From: Acidobacteria bacterium 13_2_20CM_57_17 | Lineage (GTDB): Bacteria; Acidobacteriota; Terriglobia; Acidiferrales; UBA7541 | Length of the DNA stretch: 37,441 nt | NCBI GenBank assembly: GCA_001914785.1 | Contig: MNDE01000052.1 | Location: 1 to 37,441, forward strand | Direction: 5' to 3' | Part shown: in pieces, positions 31,801-37,441 of the stretch | Layout: each line of letters begins with the position of its first letter | How positions within the stretch are numbered: the stretch's first letter is position 1 | Notes under the pieces: model-generated | Databases searched by the model: none | What the model saw: only the letters and a program-made list of their open reading frames with translations | What the model was told of the DNA's origin: nothing | Program-made: the position numbers and the translations under genes

Positions 31801-32420
31801 AAAAAGAAGCCGCCGAGTTCATGAAGATCCGGGCGGTCTGGCAATTCTTCGAGGCGGAGGCGGCGGGCGATTCCCTGCACCTCTTTGCACCGGGAGAAAA
31901 AGAGCCGCTGCACACATTTCGATTCCCACGGCAGCGGCAAGGCGATTTCCTGTGCCTGAGCGATTACGTTTTGTCCACACAGAACGGACAACGCGACCAC
32001 TTGGCGTTGTTTGTGGTGACGGCAGGCGAGGGGGTACGCGATCGGGCGGAGAAAGCCAAGAACGAGGGGTATTACTTCAAATCGCATGGGCTGCAGGCGC
32101 TGGCAATCGAGACGGCGGAGGGTTGCGCTGAATGGCTGCACCGGCGCATCCGCGAGGATTGGGGCTTCCCCGACCCACCCAACATGACCATGGCGCAGCG
32201 CTTTACGTCGCGCTACCGCGGCAAGCGGTACAGCTTCGGGTACCCCGCGTGCCCGAGTCTCGAGGACCAGACCGGGATCTGGAAGTTATTGAAGCCGGAA
32301 GAGATCGGCGTACAGCTTACGGAGGGCTTCATGATGGATCCGGAAGCGAGCGTTAGCGCGCTGGTGTTTCATCATCCGGATTGCACGTACTTTTCGGCGG
32401 GTGATAGCGGCGAAACCTAA
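28854..32420 (+). CDS. metH: Cobalamin-dependent methionine synthase
   Basis: This 1188-residue enzyme has all four MetH modules. The homocysteine domain (about 1-325) has LDGAMGTMLQ and the zinc-binding GGCCGTT near residue 294. The methyl-tetrahydrofolate (pterin) domain begins near 339 (LLVGERTNVIGSR). The cobalamin cap and B12-binding domains (about 650-880) contain GDVHDIGKNLVEIIL near 762, whose His is the lower cobalt ligand. The C-terminal AdoMet reactivation domain (about 930-1188) has RYSFGYPACPSLEDQ near 1129. It methylates homocysteine to methionine. Because the reactivation domain is present, no separate activator is needed apart from a flavodoxin-type reductant. Confidence 0.96.
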   Translation: MRNLNESAKTLRELLAQRILVLDGAMGTMLQQRNLNAEDFGGAALEGCNENLVRTRPDVVLDIHRKYFEAGSDIVETNSFGGAPIVLAEYGLAGDAHLLNKRAAELARQAADEFSTPGKPRFVAGSIGPTTKAITVTGGVTFNDLREAYYVQAKGLVEGGVDLLLVETCQDTRNIKAAILAVRRLSKEIGSDVPFIISVTIEPMGTMLAGQTVEAMWASLRHAKPLAFGMNCATGPEFMTDHIRTLGQLTGEFVSCYPNAGLPDEEGKYLETPTTLAAQLEKFADHGWLNLVGGCCGTTEQHIRAIAQMAEGKKPRVRPAESHRAVYSGIEAIEAEDSTRPLLVGERTNVIGSRLFKNLVAEEKWEEASEIARRQVRGGAQVVDVCLQSTERDEKKDIPPFYEKLIRKVKAPVMIDTTDATAIELALTYCQGKSIINSINLEDGEEKFERVVPVAHEFGAAVVVGCIDEDKLQAQAFTRERKLAIAQRSYKLLTEKYELGPEDIIFDPLVFPCATGDENYIGGAVETVEGIRLIKQALPDVRTILGISNVSFGLPAGAREVVNSVFLYYCTKAGLDLAIVNTEKIERFASIPAHERELAENLLFSHPPKDVPADHSNAKLLRDVHADWRQQSKEQRAAVNQYYIAAITEHFRTAKKKEKARAADLPLDERLSNYIIEGTRDGLIDDLERKRGEGTAPLDIVNGPLMAGMAEVGRLFNANELIVAEVLQSAEAMKAAVSHLEQFMEKADTAKRGKVVLATVKGDVHDIGKNLVEIILKNNGYDVVNLGIKVPPEELIKAYQEHKPDAIGLSGLLVKSAQQMVTTASDLKDAGIEVPLLVGGAALSAKFTQTKIAPSYGKAVCYAKDAMTGLRLMNELMDPATRATVVREHTASGNGFGVTTTVSVKEIPSVTRSPRIRTDLPIPRVQYLDRKVRLVPDLREVWGYINPFMLYGRHMGFRGDFEKRFAERDPKAVELFESMEEVKKEAAEFMKIRAVWQFFEAEAAGDSLHLFAPGEKEPLHTFRFPRQRQGDFLCLSDYVLSTQNGQRDHLALFVVTAGEGVRDRAEKAKNEGYYFKSHGLQALAIETAEGCAEWLHRRIREDWGFPDPPNMTMAQRFTSRYRGKRYSFGYPACPSLEDQTGIWKLLKPEEIGVQLTEGFMMDPEASVSALVFHHPDCTYFSAGDSGET

Positions 32421-32434
32421 GGGGCTGCAGAACC

Positions 32435-33427
32435 TCACGTGCTTAATGGAAGCCGTCGGCTCTCGGTCATCCACTCATATGTCAGGGAGAGATATACAAG
32501 AAAGACGGTGCAGAAGAATATCGGACCTTCCAACACATGAATGAGTGGGACAAAATCCGCGTATCCACGATTGCCGAGAACCACGAGTGAGGCAATCCGA
32601 AAAGCATTGCTGCCAAGTATGGAAAAAAGGCACCCGAAGTAAATCAAAAGAGCGCGACCCCTTCGAAGGCAGTTCCACTCCAGGACAACGACAAGACCAA
32701 AGATATAGCTGAGAAGCTCAAAACCGCTGATCCCGGAACAAAGGGGCACGAGAGATGTGTCCTGAAAAGGTCCAACGAGAGTCGGCTCCGGGCCTATTTC
32801 GTATGTCAGTCCAGGTACGAAGCTTCGGGCCAATAGATAGATAGACCAGCCGAGCATCCGACCGTACCATGGCCAAAGGGCATCGAGAACACGACCGGGC
32901 ACATTCATAGTCAGGACCACTACTGCGGCTTTGACCTCTGCGCTATAGGCACGCAGAAGCTGCTTCCAATAGGCATAGGAAGACAGCACGACAGTGGGAA
33001 GCAAAACTGCCAATTTACAGAACCCAACGAGGGTTCCCCTCAAAGTTGAGGTGCCGGCAAAGGGCTCGGCAGCACTAGTAAACGAACGAGAAAGGAGCAC
33101 AAGCGCCACGTGCATGGAAAGGAAGGCTCCCACCCGCCACATGGAAAAGGAGCGCTCAAAAGTGGCATTACCCCCAGACAGTGGCAGCTCACCACGGCGC
33201 CATACAAGCAAGAGGAAAGCGCATGTGGCCCAAAGAGGTGAAGTGGTGAAGAGAATTGGTGCAGCGAACTGATCAGCTACGATGGCAATCAGGGACAAAA
33301 CCAGAACGGGCAAAACAGATCTGAGAACCGGAGAAATCCTCGATCGAGAGACGTTGCCTGCCAGGAGACTGGCCTCCATATACTCTGTTGCAGACACCTC
33401 GAGTTCGACTCCCAAAGGATCAGTCAT
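32435..33427 (-). CDS. Exosortase/archaeosortase family transpeptidase-like membrane protein
   Basis: This 330-residue protein has about eight hydrophobic segments. It contains the three conserved exosortase residues in order: C230 in PLCSGISGFELLSY, R277 in GSNAFRIASLVVLG, and H297 in LIHVLEGP. In the known family these form the catalytic site that cleaves PEP-CTERM-type tails on the outer face of the membrane. It lies 17 bp downstream of a tiny gene encoding a PEP-CTERM-like tail protein, implying a dedicated enzyme/substrate pair. The ATG at 33427 gives a soluble N-terminal stretch of about 30 residues; a later start is possible. The subfamily (Xrt letter) is not assigned. Confidence 0.88.
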   Translation of the reverse strand: MTDPLGVELEVSATEYMEASLLAGNVSRSRISPVLRSVLPVLVLSLIAIVADQFAAPILFTTSPLWATCAFLLLVWRRGELPLSGGNATFERSFSMWRVGAFLSMHVALVLLSRSFTSAAEPFAGTSTLRGTLVGFCKLAVLLPTVVLSSYAYWKQLLRAYSAEVKAAVVVLTMNVPGRVLDALWPWYGRMLGWSIYLLARSFVPGLTYEIGPEPTLVGPFQDTSLVPLCSGISGFELLSYIFGLVVVLEWNCLRRGRALLIYFGCLFSILGSNAFRIASLVVLGNRGYADFVPLIHVLEGPIFFCTVFLVYLSLTYEWMTESRRLPLST

Positions 33428-33444
33428 CCGAGTAGCGACAAGAA

Positions 33445-33663
33445 CTAGTTTTGCCGAGAGATGCGGCGCCGAATGAGGAAGTACCCGCCCAGGCCGATCA
33501 CCCCGGCGACTGCCATAGCGGTAGTGGACATTTCGGGAGCATGTCCCCTGTGTTTCTGGGGGGACAGGCCATTTTGATTTCCGTTGCCGTTACCGCCGTT
33601 ACGAGCCGCAGCAAAAGGAACCGCTACGGACAACAGCCAAATCGCCAAAGCGAGTTTTTTCAT
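33445..33663 (-). CDS. Small PEP-CTERM-like exosortase substrate
   Basis: This is a 72-residue precursor. The ATG at 33663 is preferred over TTG at 33669 because GGAG (33675-33672) is 8 bases upstream of it. Residues 1-20 (MKKLALAIWLLSVAVPFAAA) are a classic signal peptide. Residues 21-42 are a Gly/Asn-rich stretch, RNGGNGNGNQNGLSPQKHRG. The C-terminus is tripartite: PEMSTT (43-48), a hydrophobic helix (about 49-64, AMAVAGVIGLGGYFLI) and a basic RRR cluster (65-67). That is the PEP-CTERM design recognised by exosortases. After both cleavages only about 22-25 residues would remain. It is the first gene of a two-gene unit with the exosortase. Confidence 0.8.
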   Translation of the reverse strand: MKKLALAIWLLSVAVPFAAARNGGNGNGNQNGLSPQKHRGHAPEMSTTAMAVAGVIGLGGYFLIRRRISRQN

Positions 33664-34051
33664 GGGCAAGTCTCCAAACGTAAAAAGAGCAATCGAACTG
33701 CCAAATCGAGGAGTTTTCCCGAGTTACATGCATAGGTTAGTCCTTATTTTACAACACGTTATGGACGGTATCCATTCTAATCTCGGCGTACTTGTCAAAT
33801 CTGTCCCAAGACTTTCTTGAAATATCCAACAAACTAACACAAAAGTTCTCACGGCGATAATCACGCTGTAACCATGGACCGATTCATGCAAGCACTGAAA
33901 GATGTGACTCGGGGCTAAGGATGCGGCTTTGGCTATCTAGCGTGCCCGAACCATAAGCCAGACGCAGAAAGGCTTGCAAGGAACAACTCACCGCCCGCGA
34001 AGGGTTCGTACTAGGGTGGTAGAATAACTAGGTTTCTCACCGAAGCCGCGT
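33664..34051. other. 388-bp divergent intergenic region
   Basis: It separates the minus-strand exosortase unit from the plus-strand membrane glycosyltransferase. The left edge contains the sigma-54 promoter and ribosome-binding site. The middle (about 33720-33900) is more AT-rich than the surrounding genes and could hold activator-binding sites. I see no riboswitch consensus, RNA gene or clear promoter for the plus-strand gene. Confidence 0.5.
33689..33704 (-). promoter_or_regulatory. Sigma-54 (RpoN) promoter of the substrate/exosortase unit
   Basis: On the minus strand TTGGCAGTTCGATTGC matches the -24/-12 consensus TGGCAC-N5-TTGC with one mismatch (TGGCAG) and exact spacing. Transcription would start near 33678, giving a short leader of about 15 bases that just contains the GGAG ribosome-binding site before the ATG at 33663. 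Sigma-54 control of PEP-CTERM genes, through the PrsK/PrsR system, is known in other bacteria. An enhancer-binding activator is required and none is encoded in the window. Confidence 0.7.
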
Positions 34052-35935
34052 TTGAGAGTATTTGTGTTCCCAGCTGTCCAACTTAATCCCGTAAAGGGTG
34101 GCCGCTCACAACAGCACGACCTAGCAGCGGTCGATTTTCTCGTATGGGCGGCCATCCTGGTGCTAGGCGCGTTCGAGCTTCACTCTCACCTGCGTTCGCC
34201 CGATTTTCCGTTTGAAGATGTTGCTTACTTCGAGCAGGCGAAATCCCTGCTGCACGACGGCTACTATGGTTTCGAGTCTGTTCCGGAGAGGGTTCAGCCT
34301 CCCGGCTTGCCTCTTCTTTTGGCACTAATCTGCAAGGTTGCAGGCTGTAGGTACGGGGTCCTCCTGAGTTCGATGGCCGTGTTTATCACACTGGGATTCC
34401 TGGTGTGGTATCAGATTATTCGTCAGTGTGAAGGGCGGGGCATAGCCGCGGCCACGTGTCTGCTGTTGGGCTCATCACCTTGGATCTTTTTCTTCGTCAC
34501 CCGTGGAATTTGGCCGAGTATTCCGTATTTTTTCGTGAGCGGATTGGCCTTGTGGATAATTCTCAAGCTCGATAGGGCCCAAACTCGGTCGCGAAGAAAT
34601 CTGTTTTCCGCGGCCCTAGCTCTTATCGTCGCATTCTCGATCCTCATTCAATCAGCTGGTATTGCTTTGGTCGGCGCGATGTTGGCTTCGATCGGGTTCA
34701 CCTGGTTGAAGGATCGCGGCACTGCTGTTCATCGGTTCAGAGTGTTCCTTCCCGCCATTCTCTTGGGGATTGTGACGCAGTTCGTGTGGATGCACCGCGG
34801 AAGCAATCCACCGGATTGGCCATTGCCTGGCTATCCTGAAAGCTATGGGTCGCAGCTAAAACTTAAACTTGGCAATTATCCAGAGTTAGGCTTCGCTAAT
34901 GCCACCGATGTGTTTTCGCGTGTGAAGACGAATGTTGGCGAACGAACCGCTGTATTGGCGGAGATTCTCACGGCGCACTGGATCCATCGCTCGTATGCCT
35001 CGCTGGCCGTAGCCATTCCCTTAGTCCTGGCGGTCGTCGGCGTGGCTGATTCACTTCTTGGGGGAGCAGGCGAAGACATCCTTGCTTGGTATTTCGTTGG
35101 GTTCGAATTTATCTATATTTTGTGGTCCTGGCAGTCCGAGTTTCGATTTCTTTTTCCGAACACGGTACTCGCCTGTCTCTTCATCTATCGCGGTGCCAGA
35201 AAGATGGCCGCATGGTTTCGCCTCCACCCGCGCCGCGTGGCCGCGTGCCTCTTGCCAGTCTGCATGGTCCTCTGTGCGGTAGCGTTTCGCAACAGCTGGG
35301 CAGCTGGGCCATCCTGGTCCGTAGGAGTTCAATCGAAATTCTCTGCCGCATTCTGGTTCGCGGCATCGCTCTTTTCGGTCTGGGTAATATGCATGAATCG
35401 GCCGCCGATCCTGTTGAGTCGGCTGTCAGAGCGACCTGTCTTCTTGAGGCAGATTTCCATAGGGTCGTTGTCGCTCACCTTTCTTCAGATGGGCGCGCTC
35501 GGGTTAACTGTTCTGCTGGTGGCCAGAGCGATCTCGCAAGACATACCCATCACCCGCGCGAACCTTGCATTTGAGGAAGAGAGGTTCGGGCGGCTCCCAG
35601 ACGCTGTGGCCGCGAAGTGGATTCGTCTGAACACCGATCCCCAAGATGTAATAGTAGCTCGCCATGTCCCGCTCGTTTTTCATTATTCCCAACGCAAGGT
35701 GATCTGGTTTGCTCCGATAGTGCGGCCCCAGGTAATGATGGAAGGTTTTCGCAGACTTGGTATTCGCTACGTCATCGTAGTTGACAGAGACTTTAGTTAT
35801 TACCTTCCTGATGAAGTCTGTTTTGATATGGTGCAAAGGGCGTACCCGAATGCGTTTCGCCTCGTAGCACAACTTGGCCAAGCACGAATCTACGAAGTCA
35901 TTCCTGCGGGCGTCGACGGCGCAGCGAACCCATAG
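34052..35935 (+). CDS. GT39-like integral-membrane glycosyltransferase
   Basis: This is a 627-residue polytopic membrane protein. After the first helix comes the typical extracytoplasmic loop of GT39/ArnT-type enzymes: an acidic pair and AYFEQAKSLLHDGYYG (DFPFEDVAYFEQA), then PPGLPLLLALI. Roughly ten more hydrophobic segments follow, and a soluble C-terminal domain starts at about 520 (FGRLPDAVAAKWIRLNTDPQDVIVARH). Such enzymes use polyprenyl-phosphate sugars to glycosylate lipids or proteins outside the membrane. The annotated start is TTG; GTG four codons later is an alternative. It is divergent from the exosortase unit, and a role in glycosylating exported proteins or glycans is an inference. 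Confidence 0.78.
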   Translation: MRVFVFPAVQLNPVKGGRSQQHDLAAVDFLVWAAILVLGAFELHSHLRSPDFPFEDVAYFEQAKSLLHDGYYGFESVPERVQPPGLPLLLALICKVAGCRYGVLLSSMAVFITLGFLVWYQIIRQCEGRGIAAATCLLLGSSPWIFFFVTRGIWPSIPYFFVSGLALWIILKLDRAQTRSRRNLFSAALALIVAFSILIQSAGIALVGAMLASIGFTWLKDRGTAVHRFRVFLPAILLGIVTQFVWMHRGSNPPDWPLPGYPESYGSQLKLKLGNYPELGFANATDVFSRVKTNVGERTAVLAEILTAHWIHRSYASLAVAIPLVLAVVGVADSLLGGAGEDILAWYFVGFEFIYILWSWQSEFRFLFPNTVLACLFIYRGARKMAAWFRLHPRRVAACLLPVCMVLCAVAFRNSWAAGPSWSVGVQSKFSAAFWFAASLFSVWVICMNRPPILLSRLSERPVFLRQISIGSLSLTFLQMGALGLTVLLVARAISQDIPITRANLAFEEERFGRLPDAVAAKWIRLNTDPQDVIVARHVPLVFHYSQRKVIWFAPIVRPQVMMEGFRRLGIRYVIVVDRDFSYYLPDEVCFDMVQRAYPNAFRLVAQLGQARIYEVIPAGVDGAANP

Positions 35936-36198
35936 GGCCGATCATGCAGCTGCCACGAAAAGGGATAGTCAGACTGGTGTTCCCGATACCAAAGAATGGC
36001 CTCGCGGTCCGATACTTAAGTCCTTTCGCATCGGGGTGATCCCGATTAGTGGAATCACAGATGTGCGGCTGCCGGAGTTCGGGAACGATCCGCCAACTAT
36101 GTCACTGTAGATCCCGGATGAGGGATCGAACGCACGTTTCACGCATATTGATTCTATCTCAGTAACTGAAGTTGTGCGCTCGGGAGTGATCCCGGCTC
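35936..36198. other. Intergenic region with GATCCC inverted repeats
   Basis: This 263-bp gap lies between two converging genes. GATCCC-GGATGA-GGGATC (36110-36127) is a perfect 6-bp stem. Similar smaller stems around TGATCCC occur near 36040 and 36188. They may serve as terminators, but no T-tract follows. Confidence 0.3.
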
Positions 36199-37441
36199 CT
36201 AGTTCGGGAGCAGGCCGAATACCGAAACCGTGCTCTGTCCGGGGACATAGACCTTGCCGTTCGCCACAGTCGGGACGGTGAATTTGACGGCAGCCCCGGC
36301 GGCAGCCGTGCCGCTTGCCGGGCTGCTGTAGAGCATGTTCGCGACGTCGGTGGCGTCATAAGCGTAGAGGACGGCGCTCCCCGTGCCGGTCCAGCCAGAG
36401 ATATCCAGAACCCATACGACACCGTTGATGGTGCCGCTGGCGGAGACAGATGGCGTCGCGCCGCGAGGCGGGAACGTGTTGGTGGAAACCGCGAACGCCG
36501 GAGTCAATATGCTGCCGCTGGCAATCGTGAACTGGCTCAGAGGATAGTTTTGGCCCGTGGTGTAGATGTTTCCATTCCAAAAGGCGGGAACGCCATAGTT
36601 GCCGCCGTCGGACAAAGTTGTATTCGGTGGCGGGACAGGGATCACTTCCTGTACGTCGTTGTTAGTCGTTGAATTGAATTTGCCCATCGTTGTTTGACCC
36701 GGGCCCGGTTGAGAAATATCGAGAAGATAAAGAATGTCAATCTTGCCCGTCGCGAGCGCCAGATGCGGATGGGCTGCGGAAGCGACCGAATCCGGAAGAA
36801 TGAGGACGCCAGCAGAGCCCATGTCGACGTCGTTAGCATCGAGAACGCTCCGGTTGAAGGGAGTGAACCAGTCGAGCAGCGTGCCCGAGGGACTGTACTT
36901 TAGAGTGGACTCGGAGAAATTGGTCGTCCCGTTATATGTGCCGTTGCCTGTTATGACATAGACATTGCCGCTAGCATCGGAAGCGGGGCCTGCGCCACCA
37001 TCCCAAATCGCGGCACCGTTGCATCCGCTGGTTGGATCCGCAGTTGCCTGCACGAACTTCTGAGTCAGACTTGCAGCATCGTAACCAAACAGCCAGCCCT
37101 GCCAGTTGCAGCCGTCAGCGTGCGAACCAAAGGCGACATAAACCGTGCCGTTATTAAGGAGCAGCGCAGGCCGGTTGAAATGTCGGCGAGAGTCGAAATT
37201 CGTCGCCGAGATGACAACCGGGCCGCCAAACTTTTCTGCACCAGTGGTGACATCGAGAGCATGCAGCCGATTGACATAGCAGGGGGAGGCCATGGGGCAT
37301 CCGGTGCCAATGGTTTCCTTCGTCTTGGCAACCACGTAGATGGTCTTGGTAGCTGCGTCAATGACAGGAGTCGAGGTGATGCCAATCTCTGGAATGAGGT
37401 CGGTGGCGCCATTCACAGTGTCTTGCCAAGACATGGTAGTC
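36199..37441 (-). CDS. PQQ-type beta-propeller protein, C-terminal part (5' end outside window)
   Basis: The minus-strand frame is open to the window edge; an internal ATG at 37434 is probably not the start. The roughly 413 visible residues contain repeated blade motifs: GITSTPVIDAATKTIYVVAKT, RLHALDVTTGAEKFGGPV, NVYVITGNGTYNG, and the closing VANGKVYVPGQSTVSVFGLLPN. This is the PQQ/BamB-like propeller fold, but no quinoprotein dehydrogenase active-site motif was recognised. Acidobacterial homologues are usually secreted, often with Ig-like domains. A signal peptide would lie outside the window. Function is unknown; binding or a structural role is most likely. Confidence 0.8.
   Translation of the reverse strand, partial: TTMSWQDTVNGATDLIPEIGITSTPVIDAATKTIYVVAKTKETIGTGCPMASPCYVNRLHALDVTTGAEKFGGPVVISATNFDSRRHFNRPALLLNNGTVYVAFGSHADGCNWQGWLFGYDAASLTQKFVQATADPTSGCNGAAIWDGGAGPASDASGNVYVITGNGTYNGTTNFSESTLKYSPSGTLLDWFTPFNRSVLDANDVDMGSAGVLILPDSVASAAHPHLALATGKIDILYLLDISQPGPGQTTMGKFNSTTNNDVQEVIPVPPPNTTLSDGGNYGVPAFWNGNIYTTGQNYPLSQFTIASGSILTPAFAVSTNTFPPRGATPSVSASGTINGVVWVLDISGWTGTGSAVLYAYDATDVANMLYSSPASGTAAAGAAVKFTVPTVANGKVYVPGQSTVSVFGLLPN

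Noticed and set aside
33700..34051. Cyclic-di-GMP riboswitch near the exosortase unit
   Set aside because: The region has scattered similar words but not the conserved GEMM core on either strand.
1..37441. CRISPR array, prophage or integrative element
   Set aside because: No regularly spaced direct repeats, integrase, phage structural genes or tRNA-flanked att sites were recognised.

Overview
The window reads as a chromosomal segment of an Acidobacteriota bacterium. The main pointers are two tandem ADOP-type (acidobacterial duplicated orphan permease) FtsX/MacB permeases, a sigma/anti-sigma/HEAT-repeat operon, and many short palindromic repeats in and between genes. The taxonomic call is an inference from family knowledge. 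No rRNA, tRNA, CRISPR array, integrase or IS transposase was recognised.

Layout. 1-3047: a truncated and a complete ADOP permease (+). 3216-7378: a tightly packed + operon of ECF sigma factor, zinc-finger anti-sigma factor, and two exported HEAT-repeat proteins. 7383-10903: a minus-strand lysine/diaminopimelate cluster, dapE-dapB-dapA-dapD. 11338-12053: a small two-gene cassette (unknown helper plus nucleotidyltransferase-fold protein). 12111-19537: housekeeping and metabolic genes (WalJ-like metallo-hydrolase, SthA transhydrogenase, divergent ROK protein, PhyH-like dioxygenase, M16 peptidase, cysteine dioxygenase, RlmN). 19963-24641: PgeF, AcpS, and a minus-strand pair of MtaB with a divergent TobZ/NodU-type carbamoyltransferase. 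24864-28628: sugar and polysaccharide genes (GT2 glycosyltransferase, GalE, WecB) around a LuxR-type regulator with a degenerate receiver. 28854-32420: full-length MetH. 32435-35935: an exosortase with a tiny dedicated PEP-CTERM-like substrate, then a divergent GT39-like membrane glycosyltransferase. 36199-37441: the C-terminal part of a PQQ-type beta-propeller protein.

How genes fit together. The sigma and anti-sigma genes overlap by ATGA, and the anti-sigma gene overlaps the first HEAT gene the same way, so these products are translationally coupled. The dap genes supply diaminopimelate by the succinylase route. WecB, GalE, the GT2 enzyme and the GT39-like protein could feed surface glycan synthesis, the usual setting of exosortases.

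The most distinctive system is at 32435-33704. A 72-residue protein with a signal peptide, a Gly/Asn-rich mature stretch of about 22 residues and a PE-x-STT/transmembrane/RRR tail lies 17 bp upstream of an exosortase with the conserved Cys, Arg and His. A near-consensus sigma-54 promoter (TGGCAG-N5-TTGC) sits immediately upstream of the substrate gene. Other points of interest are repeat-derived insertions inside the RlmN and MtaB proteins, the pairing of MtaB with a Kae1/TsaD-like carbamoyltransferase that lacks an expected metal-ligand Asp, and a cysteine dioxygenase with the residues for a Cys-Tyr cofactor.
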